Assembly (NCBI RefSeq): GCF_038958875.1
Contig: NZ_CP152407.1
Coordinates: 3,975,501-4,039,500, forward strand
Reading direction: 5' to 3'
DNA: 64,000 nucleotides
Source of the DNA: Acidovorax sp. FHTAMBA
Lineage (GTDB): Bacteria; Pseudomonadota; Gammaproteobacteria; Burkholderiales; Burkholderiaceae_C
Every line of letters begins with the position of its first letter. The stretch's first letter is position 1. The position numbers and the translations under genes were made by a program. Positions 49,251 to 57,302 of this stretch are shown in pieces. The notes under the pieces were generated by a model that did no database searches, had not been told where the DNA came from, and saw only the letters and a program-made list of their open reading frames with translations.

Positions 49251-49952
49251 TCATGCCGATTTCTTGAAACCACCCGCCTGCGTGGCCGTGCGGTCGATCT
49301 TGACGACATGCGTCACGTAGATGCCGGGCGTGACGATGGCTTCCGGGTCCAGCGCGCCCAGTTCCACCACCTCGTGCACGGTGGCAATCGTGGTCTTGGC
49401 GGCCGTGGCCATCACGGGGCCAAAGTTGCGCGCCGACATGCGGTAGGTAAGGTTGCCCCAGCGGTCGCCCTTCTCGGCCTTGATCAGGGCCACGTCGCCG
49501 TGGATGGGGTATTCGAGCACGTAGTGTTTGCCATTGATCTCACGCGTTTCCTTGCCTGCAGCCAATTCGGTGCCATAGGCCGTGGGGCAGAAAAAGGCGC
49601 CGATGCCCGCACCCGCAGCGCGCAGACGCTCGGCCAGATTGCCCTGGGGCACCAGTTCCAGCTCCAGCTTGCCGCTGCGGTACAACTCGTCGAACACATA
49701 GCTGTCGACCTGGCGCGGAAAGCTGCAGATGATCTTGCGCACGCGGCCCGCCTTGAGCAGCGCGGCCAGGCCCTGGTCGGCATTGCCTGCGTTGTTGTTG
49801 ACCACCGTGAGGTCACGTGCCCCCTGGGCGATGAGGCCATCGATCAGCTCGCCCGGAATGCCGGCCGTGCCGAACCCACCTATCAACACCGTGGCACCAT
49901 CCTTCAGCCCCGCAAGGGCCTGGGCCACCGAGTCCGCCAGTTTGTTGATCAT
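49251..49952 (-). CDS. pcaI: 3-oxoadipate CoA-transferase subunit A
   Basis: 233 residues. The N-terminal glycine-rich CoA-transferase motif is ATVLIGGFGTAGIPGELID; NNNAGNADQGLAALL and GKHYVLEYPIHGDVALIKAE follow in family order. Forms the complex with PcaJ. First gene of the minus-strand cluster, divergent from the IclR regulator, whose operator lies between. ScoA (succinyl-CoA:acetoacetate) is the alternative name for the same fold. Confidence 0.88.
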   Translation of the reverse strand: MINKLADSVAQALAGLKDGATVLIGGFGTAGIPGELIDGLIAQGARDLTVVNNNAGNADQGLAALLKAGRVRKIICSFPRQVDSYVFDELYRSGKLELELVPQGNLAERLRAAGAGIGAFFCPTAYGTELAAGKETREINGKHYVLEYPIHGDVALIKAEKGDRWGNLTYRMSARNFGPVMATAAKTTIATVHEVVELGALDPEAIVTPGIYVTHVVKIDRTATQAGGFKKSA

Positions 49953-49989
49953 TGCAACGCTTTCTTGGTTTCTCTGTTGTCTCTTTGAA

Positions 49990-50018
49990 ATTTGTTCGCA
50001 TATAGAACAAATGTTCGC
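49990..50018. promoter_or_regulatory. Triple-repeat operator between pcaI and the IclR regulator
   Basis: TTTGTTCGCAT, then ATAGAACAAA in inverse, then AATGTTCGCTT: two direct and one inverted copy of a 10-bp unit in an A/T-rich gap. This is the arrangement known for PcaU/PcaR-type IclR regulators. Binding is inferred. Confidence 0.6.
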
Positions 50019-50043
50019 TTAAAGAATTATAGTTGGCATACGT

Positions 50044-50844
50044 ATGAATTCACAAACCCCTGAAGCCAAAGACCCCAAACCGAGCGACAGCTATGTGCAG
50101 TCGTTCGCGCGCGGGCTGGAGGTGATCCGCTCGTTCAGCGCGGCCACGCCGCAGCAAACCTTGAGCGAAGTCGCCGTGCAGACTGGCCTGACCCGCGCAG
50201 GCGCGCGCCGCATCCTGCTCACGCTGCAGACGCTGGGCTATGTGGAGACGGACGGCAAGCTGTTTCGCCTGAGCCCGCGCATCCTGGACCTGGGGTTTGC
50301 GTACCTGTCTTCGCTGCCCATCTGGAACCTGGCCGAGCCGGTGATGGAGGACCTGGTGGAAGAGGTGCGCGAGTCGTCATCGGCCGCCGTGCTCGACGGC
50401 CTGGACATAGTCTATGTACTGCGTGTGCCGACGCACAAGATCATGCGCACCACGCTGGGCGTGGGCTCGCGCCTGCCTGCGTGCTGGACCTCGATGGGCC
50501 GTGTGCTGCTGGCGGGCTTGCCGGATGATGAACTGCAGGCCCGGCTGCAGGGCCTGCGCATGGAGCGGTTTACCGAGCACACCACCACCGATGGCGATGC
50601 GCTGCTGGCCCACATCCGCCACGCGCGTCAGCAGGGCTGGTGTCTGGTGAACCAGGAGCTGGAAGAGGGTTTGATATCGATTGCTGCGCCGCTGACCAAC
50701 CGCACGGGGCAGACGGTGGCGGCGCTCAACATCAGCGGTCAGGCCAACCGCACGAGCGCGGCGATGATGCAGGAGAGCCTGCTGCCTGCGCTGCTGCGCG
50801 CGGCCCGGAGCATTTCGCGAATGATGGGCGCGCCCAGGGGCTGA
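50044..50844 (+). CDS. pcaR: IclR-family regulator, PcaR/PcaU-like
   Basis: 266 residues. The N-terminal helix-turn-helix (about 14-75) contains SFARGLEVIRSFSAATPQ and LTRAGARRILLTLQTLGYVE; the C-terminal effector domain follows. FARGLEVI and TRAGARRILLTL are strongly PcaR-like. It is divergent from pcaI, with a triple-repeat operator between, so it likely activates the pca genes in response to beta-ketoadipate or protocatechuate. Confidence 0.88.
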   Translation: MNSQTPEAKDPKPSDSYVQSFARGLEVIRSFSAATPQQTLSEVAVQTGLTRAGARRILLTLQTLGYVETDGKLFRLSPRILDLGFAYLSSLPIWNLAEPVMEDLVEEVRESSSAAVLDGLDIVYVLRVPTHKIMRTTLGVGSRLPACWTSMGRVLLAGLPDDELQARLQGLRMERFTEHTTTDGDALLAHIRHARQQGWCLVNQELEEGLISIAAPLTNRTGQTVAALNISGQANRTSAAMMQESLLPALLRAARSISRMMGAPRG

Positions 50845-50883
50845 AGATGCGTTGGCCTGCGACGCATCCAGCCGGCACGGCCC

Positions 50884-51105
50884 TCAGTTTTTCCGAAAAC
50901 CCAGCACCAGCACCACGCCACCCAGCACCATGGCGCCCAGGCTCATCCACTGGGGGATGTTGACGGATTCTTTTTCCTTCACGGTGAGCTCCAGCGGGCC
51001 CAGCTTGGCCTGGGTGGTGTCCTTGGTAAAGCTGAAGCCACCGGTCAAAAACCCGGCCAGCCCCACCACCAACAACAGCACACCGACGATTCGCATTGCA
51101 TTCAT
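50884..51105 (-). CDS. Small membrane protein (DUF3185)
   Basis: 73 residues. A first span (about 4-24; IVGVLLLVVGLAGFLTGG) and a second (about 52-70; MSLGAMVLGGVVLVLGF) flank a short polar loop SFTKDTTQAKLGPLELTV. The GGGGAGAAG before the ATG at 51105 selects this start. Function unknown; a DUF3185-like family is the best match by pattern. Confidence 0.75.
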   Translation of the reverse strand: MNAMRIVGVLLLVVGLAGFLTGGFSFTKDTTQAKLGPLELTVKEKESVNIPQWMSLGAMVLGGVVLVLGFRKN

Positions 51106-51306
51106 GAAACTTCTCCCCATGCCGGGTTTTAAGGACTGCGACAAAGTGGACCCGGCTCCCGACCTTTGCGCCAGCCCAATGTAGGTGCCCCAGCGCAGGG
51201 CCGGCGTAGGACGCCGCCCCGGCGCGATGTAGCAAGCGAGCGCGATCGGGCCCGGCCTTCCCCTGTGCGCTCCGGGCTCTTGCCCTGCGTGCTACCCTCA
51301 CGCCCC

Positions 51307-51741
51307 ATGTTCAGCCCCTCCCAAGCCGATGTGCGCCGCTTCCTGTGCGGCGTTCACGCCAAGACCCAGAGCGGCGCCCCCATGGAAGCCATCGAGACGC
51401 TGGCGAGCCTGTGGATCGCCGAGCACCCCGAGTACCACACCGACCTGTCCGATGCCGATGCGGCCGTCACTCGTAACTACGACGAAACACCGGGGCAGAC
51501 CAACCCGTTTTTGCACCTGTCGATGCACCTGTCCATCAGCGAACAATGCAGCATCGACCAGCCGCGTGGTATCCGGCAGGCAGTAGAGCTGCTGACAGCC
51601 CGGCTCGACTCGCTGCACGACGCCCACCACGCCACCATGGACTGCCTGGGCGAGATGCTGTGGGAGAGCCAGCGCGCGGGCCGACCGCCCGATGGCGATG
51701 CCTACATCGCCTGCGTTCAGCGGCGCGCCACCCGCGACTGA
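51307..51741 (+). CDS. DUF1841 protein
   Basis: 144 residues, close to the family norm. FSPSQADVRRFLCGVH near the start, then NPFLHLSMHLSISEQCSIDQP and the closing ALGEMLW-type segment (DCLGEMLWESQRAGRPPDG) define DUF1841. Cytoplasmic, no signal peptide, function unknown. ATG at 51307; a longer upstream frame is unsupported. Confidence 0.85.
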   Translation: MFSPSQADVRRFLCGVHAKTQSGAPMEAIETLASLWIAEHPEYHTDLSDADAAVTRNYDETPGQTNPFLHLSMHLSISEQCSIDQPRGIRQAVELLTARLDSLHDAHHATMDCLGEMLWESQRAGRPPDGDAYIACVQRRATRD

Positions 51742-51774
51742 CCCGCCGCGGTGCCTGACCGTGGAGACAACACG

Positions 51775-52269
51775 ATGAAACCGTCCAGAAAAGCGACTTC
51801 CAGCCGCCCCCCAGCCAACTCGCCCGGGCAATCCACGCCACATGCTGTCGCCTGGCTGGGGTACGGAGGCCTGGTGCCATTCGTGGCCCTGGCAGCAGCC
51901 AGCCTGCTGGCACCCGACCACCGGTCTCTGTGGAGCCCCGCGCTGATTGCCTACGGCGCCGTGATCCTGAGCTTTGTCGGCGCCTTGCACTGGGGCTTTG
52001 CAATGACCGCGCCGCAAATGCCAGCGCGGCAGCGCACGATCCACTATGTGTGGAGCGTGGTCCCGGCGCTGCTGGCATGGCCCACTCCGCTGCTGCCCGT
52101 CGCTGCGGGCGCGCTGATTCTCATCCTGGGATTTGTTGCACACCTGGTGCTGGACTTCAGCCTGGTGCGGACCACGCCGGTGCACAGTTGGTATCTGCCA
52201 CTGCGCCTGCAACTGACCGCCACGGCCTGCATCTGCCTGGGCCTGGGGGCCTGGGCTGCGAGTCGCTGA
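51775..52269 (+). CDS. DUF3429 membrane protein
   Basis: 164 residues, about five spans. WLGYGGLVPFVALAAASLL and ALHWGFAMTAPQ with the central aromatic pattern fit DUF3429. ATG at 51775 has GGAGAC six to eleven bases upstream; a GTG 24 bases earlier is also open. No functional data. The IS element begins 46 bases after its stop. Confidence 0.82.
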   Translation: MKPSRKATSSRPPANSPGQSTPHAVAWLGYGGLVPFVALAAASLLAPDHRSLWSPALIAYGAVILSFVGALHWGFAMTAPQMPARQRTIHYVWSVVPALLAWPTPLLPVAAGALILILGFVAHLVLDFSLVRTTPVHSWYLPLRLQLTATACICLGLGAWAASR

Positions 52270-52368
52270 GTCACCGGCGAACCGCGCCCTTGGTACGCAA
52301 GCCCTGAGGAGGCCCTGACCCGTCCTGAATAGCGTTGACACCCAGGACGGTTAAAAACTCCAGCCGGA

Positions 52369-53205
52369 CTATCCGGCCAACGACGCCCGATGCACCGCAT
52401 CGGGCGTTTGCATTTTCAGCGATAGGTGTGGCCGCTCGCAGTTGTAGATGCGCACCGACTGCTCAACCATGCGTCTGGCCTGGGCGAGATCCGCAGGGCG
52501 CTGCAACAAAAATTCGGTCTTCAGAATGCCGTTGACCCGCTCGGCCAGTGCGTTCTGATAGCAATCGTAGCCGTCCGTCATCGAGCAGGTCACGCCGTGG
52601 TGCTTGTGCAGGGCCTGGTAGTACGTCGAGCAATACTGGATGCCTCTGTCGGAGTGGTGCACCAGTTGCTGGCGAGTGCGCCGACCCGATAGCGCCATCT
52701 TCATGGCCTGCGCTACCTCTTCGGTCTGCAGGCTCTCGTGCACGTGCCAGCCGACGATCTTCCTGGAGTACGCATCCGTAACCAGGCTCAGATAGACGAA
52801 CTTGCCGTGTGTGGGTAAGTAGGTGATGTCTGCTACCCAGACCTGTTCGCTGGCGCTGGCGTGAATCTGCTGTGGCCCTGCTTTGAGCAGGTTCGGATGG
52901 CGCCTGAAGCGGTGGTGGCTGTCGGTCGTCTTGTGGTACGCCCGCCGGGGCGCCACCAGCAGCCTGGCGTTGCGCAGGATGTCGAACATCGCATCGCGGC
53001 CCAGCGCTATTGCCTGGCGCTGCAGCGGCTCCTGCAGCAAGTGGTGCAGCTTGCGCGTGCCTATGCGTGGCTGGCGCATGCGCTGCTCGCGCACCAGCTC
53101 CACCACCGCCTGCGCATTCGCCAGGCGATCGGCCTCGCGGCGCCTGCCCTGGTAGTACGCCTGACGGCTGTGGCCCATATGCTGGCAAGCCCTCTTCACG
53201 CTCAA
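52369..53205 (-). CDS. IS3-family transposase OrfB (DDE integrase domain)
   Basis: 278 residues from the TTG at 53205. The catalytic triad is seen as VWVADITYLPT (Asp), VHHSDRGIQYCS (Asp) and NALAERVNGILKTE (Glu), with the rve fold between. The N-terminus RACQHMGHSRQAYYQGRR is the usual HTH_21 lead. It lies in the -1 frame relative to OrfA, and a slippery A-AAA-AAG run in orfA would make an OrfAB fusion. Appears intact. Confidence 0.92.
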   Translation of the reverse strand: MSVKRACQHMGHSRQAYYQGRRREADRLANAQAVVELVREQRMRQPRIGTRKLHHLLQEPLQRQAIALGRDAMFDILRNARLLVAPRRAYHKTTDSHHRFRRHPNLLKAGPQQIHASASEQVWVADITYLPTHGKFVYLSLVTDAYSRKIVGWHVHESLQTEEVAQAMKMALSGRRTRQQLVHHSDRGIQYCSTYYQALHKHHGVTCSMTDGYDCYQNALAERVNGILKTEFLLQRPADLAQARRMVEQSVRIYNCERPHLSLKMQTPDAVHRASLAG

Positions 53206-53594
53206 CCCTGCGACGAGGTTTTGCGAGAGGACTTGCCCAAAGGCTTTTTTACGACGCGCACCCCGTAGTCCTTGCGCAGCACATCGATGACGGCTTCAAA
53301 CAGCTTGGCCTTCTCCTGCGCCTGTTCGAGCTGCACCTGCAGCGCCTTGATCTGCTGCTCGGGCGTGAGCGGTCCTTTGGTCTTGTCTAGTGGCATGGCT
53401 GCAGATGATGCCGCAGGACTCCAGCCCAGGCGTCCGTGCTTGCGCAGCCACACCAGCACCGTCGAGCGCCCCTGGATGCCGTACTTGCGCTGCGCCTCTT
53501 TATAGGTGAGCTCGCCTTTTTCTACCTGCTCTACCACCACCAATTTAAAGGCCAGTGTGTAGTCGCGCTGCGTGCGTTTTATGCCTGATTCCAT
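53202..53594 (-). CDS. IS3-family transposase OrfA (helix-turn-helix)
   Basis: 130 residues from the ATG at 53594, preceded by GGGAG. The HTH is YKEAQRKYGIQGRSTVLVWLR; a leucine-zipper-like coiled coil follows (EQQIKALQVQLEQAQEKAK), which mediates OrfA/OrfAB multimerisation in this family. It overlaps orfB by four bases. Confidence 0.9.
   Translation of the reverse strand: MESGIKRTQRDYTLAFKLVVVEQVEKGELTYKEAQRKYGIQGRSTVLVWLRKHGRLGWSPAASSAAMPLDKTKGPLTPEQQIKALQVQLEQAQEKAKLFEAVIDVLRKDYGVRVVKKPLGKSSRKTSSQG
53244..53250 (-). promoter_or_regulatory. Programmed -1 frameshift site A-AAA-AAG in orfA
   Basis: On the minus strand the heptamer AAAAAAG is in the X-XXY-YYZ phase relative to orfA (codons GTA AAA AAG). 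Slipping back one base enters the orfB frame, which is open from here, through KAFGQVLSQNLVAG, to the orfB start. This is the classical IS3-family signal. Confidence 0.75.
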
Positions 53595-53657
53595 GACACA
53601 TCTCCCTTGTGAAGGGTCCACATGTCAACGCTGGGTAGGACGGGTCACCCAAAAAAC

Positions 53658-53683
53658 AAAAAGCCCGCTGAAGCGGGCTTTTT
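53658..53683 (-). terminator. Terminator of the cytochrome c gene
   Basis: Arms AAAAAGCCCGC and GCGGGCTTTTT around a TGAA loop with long A/T tracts on both sides. It sits 42 bases past the cytochrome c stop and 10 bases from the IS end. Confidence 0.88.
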
Positions 53684-53724
53684 TTATGCAGTACCGAGTG
53701 CGCTGACTGTCGCAGGGTGAGCGG

Positions 53725-54384
53725 TCACTTGAATCGCGACTGGGGCACGACCTGCAGGTCACCTTCCACGCCACCGATGTAGTTCGCCAGCGCCTTCAGT
53801 TCGGCATTGGTGAACTGCTTGGCAATGCCCGCCATGATGGCGTTGCTGCGGCCCAGGTTGTTGTTCTTTTCCACCTTGTACGACTTGAGCGCCACGAACA
53901 GGTAGTCGGCGTGCTGGCCCGCAATCTTGGGGTATGAGGGGTCGATGGGCTTGGCGAAGTTGTCGCCGTGGCAGGAGACGCAGGCGCCCTTTTGCAGCAG
54001 CGCCGCCACTTGCACGCTGGGTTCGCGCTTGGGCTTGGCCGCCAGTTCGATCGACTTGCCGTGCTGTTCGTAATAGGCCGAAACGTCAGCGATGTCCTGC
54101 TCGCTCAGAGTCTCGGCAATGCCGCGCATCGTCGGGTGCTTGCGATCACCCTTCTGGTAGGCCACCAGCGCCGCGGCGATGTACTTGCCGCTCTGGCCCG
54201 AGATCATCGGCACCTTGTGCACTTCAGGAAAGCTGGCCTGGTAGCCCGGAATGCCGTGACAGCCGATGCACATGGCGATCTTTTGCTTGCCGGCTTCCAC
54301 GTCGCCTTTGGCTTCCTGGGCGTGGGACAAGGCGGTCACGGAAGCGACAGCCAGGGCAAATAGCGTGGTCAGCGTTTTGTTCAT
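53725..54384 (-). CDS. Diheme cytochrome c (c4-like)
   Basis: 219 residues. A signal peptide (about 1-22, ending SHA) is followed by two c-type heme domains: CIGCH (near 39) and CVSCH (near 135), each with a later methionine ligand (PTMRGIAETL; NAIMAGIAKQF). The layout matches cytochrome c4, a periplasmic electron carrier to the oxidase. ATG at 54384. Divergent from moxR. Confidence 0.93.
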   Translation of the reverse strand: MNKTLTTLFALAVASVTALSHAQEAKGDVEAGKQKIAMCIGCHGIPGYQASFPEVHKVPMISGQSGKYIAAALVAYQKGDRKHPTMRGIAETLSEQDIADVSAYYEQHGKSIELAAKPKREPSVQVAALLQKGACVSCHGDNFAKPIDPSYPKIAGQHADYLFVALKSYKVEKNNNLGRSNAIMAGIAKQFTNAELKALANYIGGVEGDLQVVPQSRFK

Positions 54385-54489
54385 TTTGCGCGCACAATCT
54401 CGTGGAGGTTCAGCTCTGGGCTCTGATCAACCGCCGATTATAGCCAGCGCCCTGTCAAGCCCATTCATCAACGATCCGGTGTTTTCCCC

Positions 54490-55338
54490 ATGAAATTCCA
54501 AGGCTCCCAGAACTACGTCGCCACCCAGGACCTGATGCTCGCCGTGAATGCTGCCATCACGCTGCAGCGGCCCCTGCTGATCAAGGGCGAGCCCGGCACG
54601 GGCAAGACGATGCTGGCCGAGGAAGTGGCGCAGGCCCTGGACATGCCCCTGCTGCAGTGGCACATCAAGTCCACCACCAAGGCACAGCAGGGCCTGTATG
54701 AGTATGACGCGGTGAGCCGCCTGCGCGACAGCCAGCTCGAAGGCGGCAGCGAAAAAGTCAAGGACATCCGCAACTACATCATCCAGGGCGTGCTGTGGCA
54801 GGCCTTCACGGCCGACCGGCCCGTGGCGCTGCTGATCGACGAGATCGACAAGGCCGACATCGAATTCCCGAACGACCTGCTGCGCGAGATCGACCGCATG
54901 GAGTTCTACTGCTACGAAACGCGCGAGCTCATCAAGGCCAGGCACCGGCCGCTGGTGTTCATCACCTCCAACAACGAGAAGGAACTGCCCGACGCCTTCC
55001 TGCGCCGCTGCTTCTTCCACTTCATCAAGTTCCCCGAGGCCGACACGATGCGGCAGATCATCAACGTGCACTTCCCCACGCTCAAGGCCGACCTGCTGGG
55101 CGTGGCAATGAAAACGTTCTATGACGTGCGCAACCTGCCGGGCCTGAAGAAAAAACCTTCGACTAGCGAGCTGATCGACTGGCTCAAGCTGCTGGTGGCC
55201 GAAGACATCCCTTTGAGCGCCCTGCAAAGCGCTGACAACAAGGTGGCCGTGCCACCGCTGGTGGGCGCGCTGCTGAAAAACGAACAGGACGTGAGCCTGT
55301 TTGAAAAGCTGGTTTTCATGAACCAGAGGAACCGTTGA
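54490..55338 (+). CDS. MoxR-family AAA+ ATPase
   Basis: 282 residues. Walker A is LIKGEPGTGKTMLAEE, Walker B LLIDEIDKAD, sensor 1 VFITSNNEKELPDAFLRRC. MoxR ATPases act as chaperones that load metal or assemble complexes with a partner VWA protein. The VWA gene follows two genes downstream, with a GNAT gene between them on the same strand (spacings 16 and 18 bases). Confidence 0.93.
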   Translation: MKFQGSQNYVATQDLMLAVNAAITLQRPLLIKGEPGTGKTMLAEEVAQALDMPLLQWHIKSTTKAQQGLYEYDAVSRLRDSQLEGGSEKVKDIRNYIIQGVLWQAFTADRPVALLIDEIDKADIEFPNDLLREIDRMEFYCYETRELIKARHRPLVFITSNNEKELPDAFLRRCFFHFIKFPEADTMRQIINVHFPTLKADLLGVAMKTFYDVRNLPGLKKKPSTSELIDWLKLLVAEDIPLSALQSADNKVAVPPLVGALLKNEQDVSLFEKLVFMNQRNR

Positions 55339-55354
55339 TTCCCGGAGCGCGGCC

Positions 55355-55957
55355 ATGAGTTTCGTTGAACCGCTGGTGATGTGCCACAACGGCGTGCGTC
55401 TGGAGCCGCTGGCCCTGGCGCACGAAGAAGGCCTGCGCGCTGCTGCCGCGGACGGCGAGCTGTGGAAGCTGCGCATCACCTCGGTGCCCGAACCGCATGA
55501 GACACGGGCCTACATCGAGACAGCGCTCAAGATGCGCGAAGACGGCCACCGCTTTGCTTTTGCGGTGGTAGACGATGCGACAGGAACGGTGCTGGGCAGC
55601 ACCAGCTACCACGACATCCTGCCGGCCGTGAAGCGCGTGGAAATTGGCTACACCTGGTACCGCCAGAGCGTGCAGCGCACCCACGTCAACACCACCGCCA
55701 AGCTACTGATGATGGGCCACGCGTTCGATACCCTGGGCTGCCATGTGGTGGGCTGGCGCACCGACAACTTCAACTTTGCCTCGCAACGCGCCATCGAGCG
55801 CCTGGGCGCAAAAAAGGACGGTGTGATCCGCGGCCACGCACTGCGCCGCGACGGCACCATCCGCGATACGGTGATGTACAGCATGCGCGCTGGCGAGTGG
55901 CCTGAGGCCAAGTCACAATTGCTATATCTTTTAGAGCGGCATGCGCTTACCCAGTAA
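55355..55957 (+). CDS. GNAT-family acetyltransferase (RimJ/RimL-like)
   Basis: 200 residues. The acetyl-CoA fold is seen in GTVLGSTSYHDILPAVKRVEI, TNTTAKLLMMGHAFDTLGCH (actual segment VNTTAKLLMMGHAFDTLG) and the terminal GAKKDGVIRGHALRRDG. It likely acetylates an N-terminal or small-molecule amine. It is inserted between moxR and the VWA gene. The last residues (LLYLLERHALTQ) and the TAA stop come from a repeat copy. Confidence 0.88.
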   Translation: MSFVEPLVMCHNGVRLEPLALAHEEGLRAAAADGELWKLRITSVPEPHETRAYIETALKMREDGHRFAFAVVDDATGTVLGSTSYHDILPAVKRVEIGYTWYRQSVQRTHVNTTAKLLMMGHAFDTLGCHVVGWRTDNFNFASQRAIERLGAKKDGVIRGHALRRDGTIRDTVMYSMRAGEWPEAKSQLLYLLERHALTQ

Positions 55958-55974
55958 GCGCTGGAGGCCAATAT
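55917..55974 (-). repeat. Interspersed palindromic repeat, copy 10 (GNAT end and VWA ribosome site)
   Basis: Minus orientation: on the plus strand GCTATATC, then ATGCGCTTACCC, AGTAAGCGCTGGAGGCC. It contains the GNAT stop TAA (55955-55957) and GGAGG (55963-55967), eight bases before the VWA ATG. Confidence 0.85.
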
Positions 55975-55975
55975 C

Positions 55976-57163
55976 ATGCTCATCGACTTCTTCTACACCC
56001 TGCGCTCGGCCAAATTGCCGGTGTCCGTGAAGGAATACCTCACCCTGCTCGAGGCCCTGCAGGCCGGTGTGGTGGGCCCCATGTCAGATGACGCGTGGAG
56101 CCTGGACGATTTCTACAACCTCTCGCGCCTCACGCTGGTCAAGGACGAGAAGCACTACGACAAGTTCGACCGGGCCTTCGGCGCCTATTTCAAGGGCGTG
56201 GAGATGGTGGCCGACTTCACCAAGGAGATCCCGGCCGACTGGCTGCGCAAGATCCTGGAAAACGAGCTCACGCCCGAGCAAAAAGCCGCCATAGAGAAGA
56301 TGGGCTGGGACGAACTCATGGAGACGCTGAAAAAGCGCCTCGAAGAACAGAAGGAACGCCACGAGGGCGGCAGCAAATGGATCGGCACCGGCGGCACCAG
56401 CCCCTTCGGCCACGGCGGCTACAACCCGCAGGGCGTGCGCATTGGTGGCGCGGGCAAGAACAAGAGCGCGGTGAAGGTGTGGGAGCAGCGCGCCTACAAG
56501 GACTACGACGACCAGCAGGAGCTGGGCACGCGCAACATCAAGGTGGCGCTGCGCCGCCTGCGCAAGTTTGCGCGCGAAGGGCATGAACTCGAACTGGACC
56601 TGCCCGACACCATCCGCAGTACCGCTGCCAACGCCGGGTATCTGGACATCAAGATGATGCCCGAGCGCCACAACAACGTGAAGGTGCTGCTGCTGATGGA
56701 CGTGGGCGGCACGATGGACGAGCACATCCAGCGCGTGGAAGAGCTCTTTTCCGCGGTGAAAAATGAGTTCAAGCACCTGGAGTTCTACTACTTCCACAAC
56801 TGCGTGTACGACTTCATGTGGAAGAACAACCGCCGCCGCTTTGCCGAGAAGTTCCCGACCTGGGACATCATCCGCAAGTACAACAAGGACTACAAACTCA
56901 TCTTCGTGGGCGACGCCACCATGAGCCCCTACGAGATTTTGCAGCCCGGCGGCAGTGTGGAATACAACAACGAAGAGCCGGGCGCCGAGTGGATACAGCG
57001 CCTCACGCACGCCTTCCCCAAGCACGCCTGGATCAACCCCGAGCCCCAGGGCGTGTGGCAGTACCGGCAAAGCATCAGCATCATCCAGCAGCTGCTGGGC
57101 AACCGCATGTACCCGCTGTCGCTCAAGGGGCTCGAAGAAACCATGCGGCTGCTGTCCAAATAG
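55976..57163 (+). CDS. VWA-domain (CoxE-like) protein, MoxR partner
   Basis: 395 residues, cytoplasmic. The N-terminal part is helical and charged; the von Willebrand A domain occupies about 235-390 with the altered MIDAS motif LLMDVGGTMDEH (DxGGT instead of DxSxS), as in this CoxE-like subfamily. Later VGDATMSPYEI is the second metal-site segment. The ribosome site GGAGG is contributed by repeat copy 10. With MoxR it likely forms a chaperone pair that activates an unidentified metalloenzyme. Confidence 0.9.
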   Translation: MLIDFFYTLRSAKLPVSVKEYLTLLEALQAGVVGPMSDDAWSLDDFYNLSRLTLVKDEKHYDKFDRAFGAYFKGVEMVADFTKEIPADWLRKILENELTPEQKAAIEKMGWDELMETLKKRLEEQKERHEGGSKWIGTGGTSPFGHGGYNPQGVRIGGAGKNKSAVKVWEQRAYKDYDDQQELGTRNIKVALRRLRKFAREGHELELDLPDTIRSTAANAGYLDIKMMPERHNNVKVLLLMDVGGTMDEHIQRVEELFSAVKNEFKHLEFYYFHNCVYDFMWKNNRRRFAEKFPTWDIIRKYNKDYKLIFVGDATMSPYEILQPGGSVEYNNEEPGAEWIQRLTHAFPKHAWINPEPQGVWQYRQSISIIQQLLGNRMYPLSLKGLEETMRLLSK

Positions 57164-57302
57164 GTTCCCTCTGGGCCATCCGCTGGCGGGGGCAAGGGCA
57201 AGCCGCATGTGAGTCCCTGTCTGACAAGCAAGGGCTTTTTTTCGCGGCATAGTCGGGGGCGCTGATCGCCGCGACCCCTTGCGCCCTTACCTTCCTCCTG
57301 CC

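Larger units (their letters stand above)
52316..53647 (-). mobile_element. Complete IS3-family insertion sequence
   Basis: About 1,332 bp. The inverted ends are TGACCCGTCCT, five bases, GCGTTGACA on the left and the matching complement on the right (25 bp with five mismatched interior positions). CCC flanks both ends (52313-52315 and 53648-53650), a 3-bp target duplication as expected for IS3. It carries orfA and orfB in the usual overlapping order with a frameshift signal. It sits between the DUF3429 gene and the terminator of the cytochrome c gene, disrupting neither. Confidence 0.92.

Noticed and set aside
57204..57246. Possible terminator at the end of the VWA gene (GGGCTTTTTTT)
   Set aside because: The T-tract is present but I could not find a matching stable stem directly before it.
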